Positions 57,794-64,000 of a stretch of 64,000 nucleotides of DNA are shown one piece after another; position 1 is the first letter of the stretch; each line of letters starts with the position of its first letter. The notes under the pieces are model-generated. The model had not been told where the DNA came from. It did no database searches and was given only the letters and a program-made list of their open reading frames with translations. Source of the DNA: Fervidicella metallireducens AeB (GTDB taxonomy: Bacteria; Bacillota; Clostridia; Clostridiales; Caloramatoraceae); the NCBI RefSeq assembly GCF_000601455.1, contig NZ_AZQP01000005.1, positions 1 to 64,000 on the forward strand, written 5' to 3'. The translations under genes and the position numbers were made by a program.

Positions 57794-58963
57794 TTATTCA
57801 TGCTGGGTATAATCCTTATCAAAATTGATGATTACATTGTATTGGGGATAAATTTCCTTTATTTTTTCATTTACCTGCTCTGTTATCTCTTCAGCATATC
57901 CTACATTAAAGCTATTGTCTACAACAGCATCAAAAACAATGTTTTTATGCTTATTTTCGCCAATTATCCTGAAGTCATGATAGGATTTAATGCTGGGTAT
58001 TTTGGATAATATCTCATCAATTTTTTCCTTTGTTTCATTTATTTCAACATCATTAAGATTTACTGGATCCATGTGTATAACAAGGTGTATACCAAGTTTT
58101 TTAGAGATTTCATTTTCAGCTTTATCAATTATTTCGTGGGCAGCCATAATTGGAACATCAGAAGGAATTTCTGCATGAATGGTTGCTATATGTTTACCAG
58201 CTCCATAGCTATGAACTATTAAATCATGGGTGCCCATTATAGGTTTATAGGATAAAACTTCTGAAATAATTGATTTTACAAGCTCTGGATCTGGAGCTTC
58301 TCCAAGAAGAGGGCTTATGGTATCTTTAACTAGGTTATATCCTGCAAACAAAATAAATAATGAAACAATTATTCCTGAGTAACCATCGATTGGAAAGGTG
58401 GTATACTTAGAGGCAACTAAAGATAAAGCTACAGTTGAAGTAATTATAACATCGCTGAAACTATCAAAGGATGTAGCATTTAAAGTTCCAGAGGAAATTT
58501 TTCTGCTCAGGACTTTGTTAAACATACCCAGCCAGACCTTTGTAAATACTGAGATAATAAGTACAATGAAAGAAATATAATCAAACACTAAAGGTGAAGG
58601 ATTTTTTATTCTGTCATAGGATTCTTTCAGAAATTGAAAACCAACAAGGAGGACAGCAAAGGATACAACTAAACCTGCAATATATTCACCCCTGCCATGA
58701 CCAAAGGGATGTTCCTTATCTGCAGGTTTATCAGCAATTTTAAAACCTATAATGGTAACAACTGCTGAACCCATATCTGAAAGGTTGTTAAAGGCATCTG
58801 CAGTTATAGCAACGCTGTTTGTTATTGTGCCAATAAAGAATTTTACAACAAATAAAATTATATTAACTACGATTCCCACTATTCCACCTAGCAATCCGTA
58901 GGCTTCACGAGAATTTTTTTTAGATTTAGGAATCAGTTTGTTTATAAGCCAATTTGTAAACAT
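57794..58963 (-). CDS. cation diffusion facilitator
   Basis: A CDF metal exporter of 389 residues. Six membrane helices occupy about 20-230, with the metal sites DAFNNLSDMGSA and HPFGHGRGEYIAG. The C-terminal cytoplasmic domain contains HDLIVHSYGAGKHIATIHAEI, the ZT_dimer region, with an extension. It moves Zn2+, Fe2+, Mn2+ or similar out of the cell; the metal cannot be assigned. ATG has TTAGGGGAGTGAT upstream. Confidence 0.93.
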   Translation of the reverse strand: MFTNWLINKLIPKSKKNSREAYGLLGGIVGIVVNIILFVVKFFIGTITNSVAITADAFNNLSDMGSAVVTIIGFKIADKPADKEHPFGHGRGEYIAGLVVSFAVLLVGFQFLKESYDRIKNPSPLVFDYISFIVLIISVFTKVWLGMFNKVLSRKISSGTLNATSFDSFSDVIITSTVALSLVASKYTTFPIDGYSGIIVSLFILFAGYNLVKDTISPLLGEAPDPELVKSIISEVLSYKPIMGTHDLIVHSYGAGKHIATIHAEIPSDVPIMAAHEIIDKAENEISKKLGIHLVIHMDPVNLNDVEINETKEKIDEILSKIPSIKSYHDFRIIGENKHKNIVFDAVVDNSFNVGYAEEITEQVNEKIKEIYPQYNVIINFDKDYTQHE

Positions 58964-59124
58964 ATAATCACTCCCCTAAGAATATATCCTTATTATTCCA
59001 CACAATTAAATTTTAACACAATTTAAAAAAATAGTTATCGAAAATGTTGTTTTAGCATCTTTAGGTGTATAATATCTTTGTAAATAATTTTTTAATTTGA
59101 GTGTAATATTATGGAGGGGATTAA

Positions 59125-59904
59125 ATGAAGCTAGGGTTGTGTTTAGTTGGTGGAGGTGCTAAAGGGGCATTTCAAGGCGGAGTTATAAAAAAATTAAAAG
59201 AAATGGAAAAATATCCTGAAATTATAACAGGAACGTCCATTGGAGCAGTTAATGGGTATTTTCTTTATAAAGACGCCTATTATGAGTTAGAAAGATTCTG
59301 GATGGAAATGGATGGAGAAAAATACCTGGGTGAACTAGGGAAAACCATAGACAATTCAAAAATTATAAATGAATTGATGAGCCTTGAGGGTAAAAATGAA
59401 AATATGGAAAAGTTTTTTGTCAATTATGTTAGTATAGAGGATAGAAAATTAGCTGAAAGGATAGTAGAAATCAATAACCTGAGTGAGGAAGATGCCATTA
59501 ATGCAGTTAGATATAGCTCACTTTTACCATTTAGAAGTGAAGATAAAGGTGAAAATAAAGATTTGATAAGGGATTTTGATTCTCAAAAGCTTTTTCAGTT
59601 TTTTAAAGAAGATGTTTCAAATGGGGTTTATGATGGATATAACTTAGATGGAGGCATTTTAAATAATAATCTTCTTTCACCCTTTATTGATAACAGGGTT
59701 GATAAATTAATAATTGTTGGATTAAAGGATAACTATGTACCACCAGAATATATTTTTAACCACTATGATAAAGAGGAAATATTAATTATCTGTCCAGACA
59801 TTAAGGTAAATCCTTATGATACCGTAAGATTTGAAAGGGATTTTTGTTCAGATATGTATAACAGGGGATATAGACTTACAGGTGAATTAATGAATTTTAT
59901 ATAG
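59125..59904 (+). CDS. patatin-like phospholipase
   Basis: A 259-residue patatin-family serine hydrolase. Oxyanion loop GGGAKGAFQGG (from residue 9), nucleophile in GTSIGAVNG, and the partner Asp in DGGILNN (about 172). It is cytoplasmic with no signal peptide. The lipid substrate is unknown. ATG has TGGAGGGG upstream. The flavin reductase gene follows after 40 bases, probably in the same transcript. Confidence 0.92.
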   Translation: MKLGLCLVGGGAKGAFQGGVIKKLKEMEKYPEIITGTSIGAVNGYFLYKDAYYELERFWMEMDGEKYLGELGKTIDNSKIINELMSLEGKNENMEKFFVNYVSIEDRKLAERIVEINNLSEEDAINAVRYSSLLPFRSEDKGENKDLIRDFDSQKLFQFFKEDVSNGVYDGYNLDGGILNNNLLSPFIDNRVDKLIIVGLKDNYVPPEYIFNHYDKEEILIICPDIKVNPYDTVRFERDFCSDMYNRGYRLTGELMNFI

Positions 59905-59944
59905 TAAATGAATACAATCGAACATAATTTAAGGAGGAGTGAAA

Positions 59945-60448
59945 ATGTACAGAGAGATTAAGTTTTCTGAAATGTCAAAGGAATTATTAGAACAATTGCA
60001 GAAGGGAGCTTTTTTAACGGTTAAGGATGGAGATAAAGTTAACACCATGACTATTGCATGGGGTTCCTTAGGTTTTATGTGGTATAAACCAATATTTACA
60101 GCTATGGTGAGATACTCAAGATATACATATGAGCTTATTGAAAAAGCTGGGGAATTTACTGTAAGTTTTCCATTAAATGGTCAATTGAAGGAGGAGTTAG
60201 GTTTTTGTGGAACAAAATCAGGTAGAGATTTAGATAAAATAAAGGAATGTGACCTTAAAATCAAGGCTGGGGATGTTGTAAATACTCCTGTTTTAGACCA
60301 ATGTGACCTGCATTTAGAGTGTAAGATAGTTTACAAACAGCCAATGGATGAGAAAAATGTATGTCAGGAAATAAAGGATAAAGCTTATCCACAGGGCAAT
60401 TACCATGTTTTATATTTTGGAGAGATAGTAAAAGCATATATAAAATAA
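59945..60448 (+). CDS. flavin reductase-like (DIM6/NTAB) protein
   Basis: A 167-residue FMN-binding split-barrel protein of the flavin reductase group. Landmarks: GAFLTVKDGDKVNTMTIAWG, PIFTAMVRYSRYT, and FTVSFPLNGQLKEELGFCGTKSGR. Such proteins bind FMN and reduce or use it with NAD(P)H or ferredoxin. ATG at 59945 has AAGGAGGAG upstream; a GTG six bases earlier is the alternative. It lies downstream of the patatin gene. Confidence 0.85.
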   Translation: MYREIKFSEMSKELLEQLQKGAFLTVKDGDKVNTMTIAWGSLGFMWYKPIFTAMVRYSRYTYELIEKAGEFTVSFPLNGQLKEELGFCGTKSGRDLDKIKECDLKIKAGDVVNTPVLDQCDLHLECKIVYKQPMDEKNVCQEIKDKAYPQGNYHVLYFGEIVKAYIK

Positions 60449-60751
60449 TGTGTTTTAACAATCTAAGCCGGCATTATGCTGGCTTTTAATATTTTAGATT
60501 TCTATATGGAAAATAAATGTCATCTTATGCAGTGGATGTATATTTATAATATTCTATTTAAGTAAATATATAGAAATAATCGAGAAATCAGAGGAAATAT
60601 TAGTAATAGCAAAAAAGTATTGCATATATATAAAATTAAATGTATAATTGTCCTTGTTGTTTTTTGAAAAGGTTAATTTTCATTAGAGACATTAACAATT
60701 ACTAAACAACAGAATAAAAATTAGAATTAGTATTGAAAGGGGCAATTTACA
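60449..60751. other. intergenic region before the APC permease
   Basis: No gene. A terminator lies at 60465-60489; the rest is AT-rich promoter DNA for the permease. Confidence 0.6.
60465..60489 (+). terminator. terminator after flavin reductase gene
   Basis: AAGCCGGC-ATTAT-GCTGGCTT followed by TTAAT; one mismatch or wobble pair. Confidence 0.65.
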
Positions 60752-62149
60752 ATGGAAAAAAAAGAAATGGAGAAAGATAACATCTCACATGGCTTAAAAA
60801 GGGAAATAGGATTATTTGCAGCGACTGCAATAGTTGTTGGAAATATGATTGGTTCAGGAATATTTATGGCACCACAGGGACTTGCTTCAGTTTCAAATCC
60901 AAAAACAACGATATTAGCATGGATAATTACTGCAGTAGGCTCAATGTTACTTGCATTAAGCTTTGCAAAATTAGGTGCAGCTTATCCCAAAACTGGAGGG
61001 CCAATTGTATATACAAAGGAAGCTTTTGGCGAGTTTCCAGCATTTTTAATTGCTTGGACTTACTGGGTTGGTGCATGGGCAGGAAATGCAGCAATAATTA
61101 CTGGCTTTATGAGTTATTTAAATTACTTCATTCCTGAACTAGGAAACAACAGATTATTGGCCTTTATAGTTTCATCTGGAATACTATGGTTCTTTACCTT
61201 TATAAATATCAAGGGTGCTAAAGAAGCTGGTATCGTTAGTATCATAACAACAGTTCTTAAGATTCTACCACTTATAATATTTGCAGGAATAGCAGCGTGG
61301 AATTTTAATCCAGATTATTTAAACACTGTTGCAAGTGATAAGGTTTCAGGAATGGATACCCTGCCAGCAGCAATAGCTATAACTCTTTGGGCATTCATAG
61401 GCTTAGAAAGTGCAACTGTTCCAGCTGGGGAGATTAAAAATCCAGAAAGAAACATAAAGTTAAGTACAATCTATGGAACGTTAATAACAGCAATTATATA
61501 TATATTAATAAGTGTACTTGCAATGGGTGGTATGTCTCAGGGAGACCTTGCTAACTCAACTGCACCTCTTGCTGATATAATAAACAATTTAACAGGCTCC
61601 CACTGGGGGGGAACAATAATTGCCCTTGGAGCTATAATATCTACACTTGGTGCTACTTCAGGCTGGATTTTAACAGCAGCAAGAGGAGCATTTGCAGCTG
61701 GTGAAGACAAGCTTTTCCCAGAGATATTTGCAAAACTTCATCCAAAATACAATACGCCCCATGCTTCACTGATTATCAGTGGAGTTGCTGCTAACATATT
61801 ACTTGTTATGAATTACGTTGGAAGTTTAACATCAGCTTTTAACTTTATGCTTTTACTGGCAACTCTTGCAGTACTTCCAGCATATACTTTCACAACAGCA
61901 GCTGAAATTATTCTGTTGGTAAAACATGATGATAGATTTAATTTAGGAAACTTTATAAAAAATTCATTTATATCCCTCTTGGGATTTGCATATTCAATTT
62001 ATGCAATCTATGGCACAGGTGCAGAGGTTGTAATGTATGGTTTTATATTAATGCTTGTAGGAATACCTTTTTATGTATATATGAAACTTCAGAACAGGGG
62101 AGAGATTTCATTAGCTAAAAACATAAAAACAAAGGCATACGAGAATTAA
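60752..62149 (+). CDS. APC family basic/amino acid permease
   Basis: A 465-residue, 12-helix APC permease. The substrate-site helix reads VGNMIGSGIFMAPQGLA, and helix 6 holds WAFIGLESATVPAGEI, as in PotE/ArcD/AdiC-type exchangers. It is distinct from the permease at 46492. Uptake or exchange of an amino acid is expected; the substrate is unknown. ATG has AAAGGGGCAA upstream. It has a 70-base gap to the YbjQ gene, so it is probably monocistronic. Confidence 0.9.
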   Translation: MEKKEMEKDNISHGLKREIGLFAATAIVVGNMIGSGIFMAPQGLASVSNPKTTILAWIITAVGSMLLALSFAKLGAAYPKTGGPIVYTKEAFGEFPAFLIAWTYWVGAWAGNAAIITGFMSYLNYFIPELGNNRLLAFIVSSGILWFFTFINIKGAKEAGIVSIITTVLKILPLIIFAGIAAWNFNPDYLNTVASDKVSGMDTLPAAIAITLWAFIGLESATVPAGEIKNPERNIKLSTIYGTLITAIIYILISVLAMGGMSQGDLANSTAPLADIINNLTGSHWGGTIIALGAIISTLGATSGWILTAARGAFAAGEDKLFPEIFAKLHPKYNTPHASLIISGVAANILLVMNYVGSLTSAFNFMLLLATLAVLPAYTFTTAAEIILLVKHDDRFNLGNFIKNSFISLLGFAYSIYAIYGTGAEVVMYGFILMLVGIPFYVYMKLQNRGEISLAKNIKTKAYEN

Positions 62150-62220
62150 CCTCCAGTTACGAATGAAAGATTATCTTAATAAATATATATATGTTAAGGT
62201 GATTTTTTGGGAGGGATATT

Positions 62221-62556
62221 GTGATAATTACCACAACTCCTTATATTGAGGGAAAGAGAATAGTTGAATACAAAGGAATTGTGTGTGGTGAAATCATAGC
62301 AGGTGTTAATTTTGTAAAGGATTTTCTTGCAGGGATATCCGATTTCTTCGGTGGAAGATCAGGAACCTATGAAGAGGAACTGATACGGGCTCGGGATAGA
62401 GCACTTGAAGAAATGGAAAAAAGGGCATGGAAAATGGGAGCAAATGCAGTTATTGGGGTAGATCTTGATTATGAAGTTTTAGGTCAACATGGAAGCATGT
62501 TAATGGTAACTGCTTCAGGAACAGCAGTTTTAATAGAAGACAAACAGGAAAATTAA
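62221..62556 (+). CDS. YbjQ/UPF0145 heavy-metal-binding-like protein
   Basis: A 111-residue YbjQ-family protein that forms pentamers in known structures. Landmarks: [21 protein letters not shown] and [29 protein letters not shown]. The biological role is not established. GTG start with GGGAGGGATATT upstream. It is followed by the ferredoxin gene. Confidence 0.92.
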   Translation: MIITTTPYIEGKRIVEYKGIVCGEIIAGVNFVKDFLAGISDFFGGRSGTYEEELIRARDRALEEMEKRAWKMGANAVIGVDLDYEVLGQHGSMLMVTASGTAVLIEDKQEN

Positions 62557-62648
62557 TCGGCTTGTTTTTTAAAGGTAATAAGCAGACAATTGTTGACTGT
62601 CCCTCTTTGATGTATAATTGTTTTAAGAATTTCGAAGGGGGAAGAAAT

Positions 62649-62816
62649 ATGGTCAGGATTAATGAAAACTGCAGGGGATGCAAAATCTGTTTAAAGGCAT
62701 GTATGTTTAAGGCTATAAGAATTGAGAATGGGAAAGCGGTCATAGATGAAAATAAATGTGTGTTGTGTTACAATTGCTTGAAAAATACTTGTCCTTTCGA
62801 CGCAATCCAAGAATAA
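62649..62816 (+). CDS. 2[4Fe-4S] ferredoxin-like protein
   Basis: A 55-residue ferredoxin with two cluster motifs, CRGCKICLKAC and CVLCYNCLKNTCP. The second has one extra residue before its last Cys compared with the usual spacing. It should carry electrons at low potential in the cytoplasm. ATG has GAAGGGGGAAG upstream. It may be cotranscribed with the YbjQ gene and ends at a terminator. Confidence 0.88.
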   Translation: MVRINENCRGCKICLKACMFKAIRIENGKAVIDENKCVLCYNCLKNTCPFDAIQE

Positions 62817-62820
62817 AAAC

Positions 62821-62860
62821 AAAAAACTTGTGCAGCAGGAAAATGCTGCACAAGTTTTTT
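62821..62860 (+). terminator. terminator after the ferredoxin gene
   Basis: AAAACTTGTGCAGCA and TGCTGCACAAGTTTT pair perfectly around a six-base loop and run into TTTT. Confidence 0.95.
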
Positions 62861-62922
62861 GTTGAAAAAAAGGGAATTGGTCGTATAATTATATAAGTAG
62901 GAATAAAAGAGGGGTGAATAGA

Positions 62923-64000
62923 ATGAAGTTTTTAGTTCCTGTAGTTATTGGTGCAGTAATTGGATATATAACAAATTGGCTGGCTATTAAAATGCTTTTT
63001 AGACCTTATGAGGAAAAGAGGATATTTGGTATTAAAATTCCATTTACTCCTGGGCTTATACCAAAGGAGAGATTCAGGATAGCAAGGAGTGTTGGTGAAA
63101 CAGTAGGAACCCATTTATTATCTTCAGATATGCTTGCTGAGGCACTACAAAGTGAAGGCGTAAACAAACATATAAGGGTATGGATACATGAAAAAATTGC
63201 AAGTATAAAGGAAAGCAACCTTACCATTGAAGAACAGCTTAAAAAGGTTTCAGGGGATGACTACGAAAAAATAAGGGCTTTAGTTAATGATAAAACATCA
63301 GATTATATCTATAATTTATTAAAAAAAGAAGAATTCCAAAGATTGCTGTCAGAAAATCTAAAGGGAAGCTTTGAGAATTCATATGATGAATTTTTAAAAG
63401 GTGATAAGTTAAGTCATTTAAAAGATAAAATATCAGATTTTATAGGTGAAACGACATCATCAGGTAACCTGAGTGAAAAAATTGAAATGGTTATACTTGA
63501 TAAAGTAAAGGATTTGGAATTAGATGAAAGAAACATAAACGAAGTAATACCATCTGTAGTTATAAACACTGCAAAGGTATACATATATAATCATAGTGGT
63601 GAGATAACTGAGGCAATAAAAGATATAATGAATCAGGAAGAAAGCCAGCTAAAGTTTAAAAATGCAGTAATAAATCTTATTGAACTTAACTTTGGCAAAA
63701 TGATTTCGATGTTTATGAATCCTGAGATGATAGCCAGCAAGATTCTTGTTTTTGCAGAGAATTACTTAGCTAAAGAGGAAAATCAGAAAAATATTTCAGT
63801 TATGCTTATAAATTCAATGGACAAATTATTAAATAAAAAAATTTGTGATGTTGTTTCTTCAATACCATACGAAACGAAATCACAGGTTGTAAGTGAAATT
63901 AAAAATTTCATAGTTAATTATTTAAATGATAAGAGTATGCGAGTAATGTTAATTAACTCAATAGAAGATAAAATCAGGGAAAAGGATGTAGTTATAAAGG
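62923..64000 (+). CDS. DUF445 family membrane protein (partial, runs off window)
   Basis: The first 359 codons of a DUF445 (YheB/YtxB-like) protein, open to the window edge. The diagnostic start reads MKFLVPVVIGAVIGYITNWLA, then IKMLFRPY and IPFTPGLIPKER. Long helical segments follow (about 60-350), and a C-terminal membrane helix would be expected beyond the edge. The function is unknown; the family is common in spore-formers. ATG has AGAGGGGTG upstream. Confidence 0.9.
   Translation, partial: MKFLVPVVIGAVIGYITNWLAIKMLFRPYEEKRIFGIKIPFTPGLIPKERFRIARSVGETVGTHLLSSDMLAEALQSEGVNKHIRVWIHEKIASIKESNLTIEEQLKKVSGDDYEKIRALVNDKTSDYIYNLLKKEEFQRLLSENLKGSFENSYDEFLKGDKLSHLKDKISDFIGETTSSGNLSEKIEMVILDKVKDLELDERNINEVIPSVVINTAKVYIYNHSGEITEAIKDIMNQEESQLKFKNAVINLIELNFGKMISMFMNPEMIASKILVFAENYLAKEENQKNISVMLINSMDKLLNKKICDVVSSIPYETKSQVVSEIKNFIVNYLNDKSMRVMLINSIEDKIREKDVVIK

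Noticed and set aside
1-64000. CRISPR arrays, IS elements, prophage, tRNA or rRNA genes
   Set aside because: No regularly spaced repeats, transposases, integrases or tRNA-like structures were seen on reading through.

Overview
The window is AT-rich, low-GC Firmicutes DNA, most likely a spore-forming member of the Clostridia (Clostridiaceae-like). The sporulation signals are a gerB-gerC-gerA germinant-receptor operon, a second lone gerA, a spore photoproduct lyase family radical SAM gene, and two Cys-rich proteins of the kind found on spore surfaces. Shine-Dalgarno sites are strong, and GTG and TTG starts are common. I saw no rRNA, tRNA, CRISPR array, prophage or IS element, so this looks like chromosomal core plus clade-accessory DNA.

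Layout. 1-3640 (minus): a nucleosidase / SPL-family radical SAM / SDR operon, and a DUF2089 / SHOCT-like / small-protein operon. 3641-9066 (plus): lysine riboswitch + NhaC-type transporter, Mg2+ (M-box) riboswitch + candidate leader peptide + mgtE, a lone ATP-cone protein, and DegV. 9262-17031: PAS-GGDEF protein, RsmF-like rRNA methyltransferase and the germinant-receptor genes. 17163-27305: a flavin-based extracellular electron transfer (FLEET-type) locus. It holds a PplA-like FMN-binding lipoprotein, an ApbE/FmnB FMN transferase, Ndh2 with a DoxX-like tail, EetA (NusG-II), EetB (Gx), DmkB polyprenyl synthase, a second FMN-binding lipoprotein, a DcuS/DcuR-type two-component system and a DmkA/MenA prenyltransferase. 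27387-34781: MATE exporter, IlvE, HutD, a Cys-rich peptide, DUF1284, BioY with a BirA operator, an exported PepF and signal peptidase I. 34841-45931 (minus): a nucleotidyltransferase/degenerate phosphomannomutase fusion followed by a giant cyclic-beta-glucan-synthase-like protein. 46104-64000: zinc ribbon protein, APC permease, Cys-rich DUF1259 protein, NUDIX hydrolase, a folate operon (PTPS-folE2-folP-folK), LTA-synthase-like enzyme, amidohydrolase, tyrS, CDF transporter, patatin, flavin reductase, APC permease, YbjQ, ferredoxin and the start of a DUF445 protein.

How the genes work together. In the FLEET block, Ndh2 would pass electrons from NADH to a demethylmenaquinone-type quinone made with DmkA and DmkB. 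EetA and EetB would help move them outward to FMN carried by lipoproteins that ApbE flavinylates. The pplA-like and ndh2 promoters share an ATGACCAAAA element at about -50, which makes the in-locus two-component system a candidate regulator. Several other genes carry visible regulatory parts: L-box on the transporter, M-box plus leader ORF on mgtE, BirA box on bioY, and a promoter-overlapping inverted repeat on ilvE.

Quality warning. Eight genes, including essential tyrS, are interrupted by a single-base frameshift: seven lack one base and one has one base too many. Every one is restored by a one-base change, mostly in a short homopolymer. This pattern looks like uncorrected sequencing error rather than eight independent pseudogenes, so I annotate each as one interrupted gene spanning the shift.
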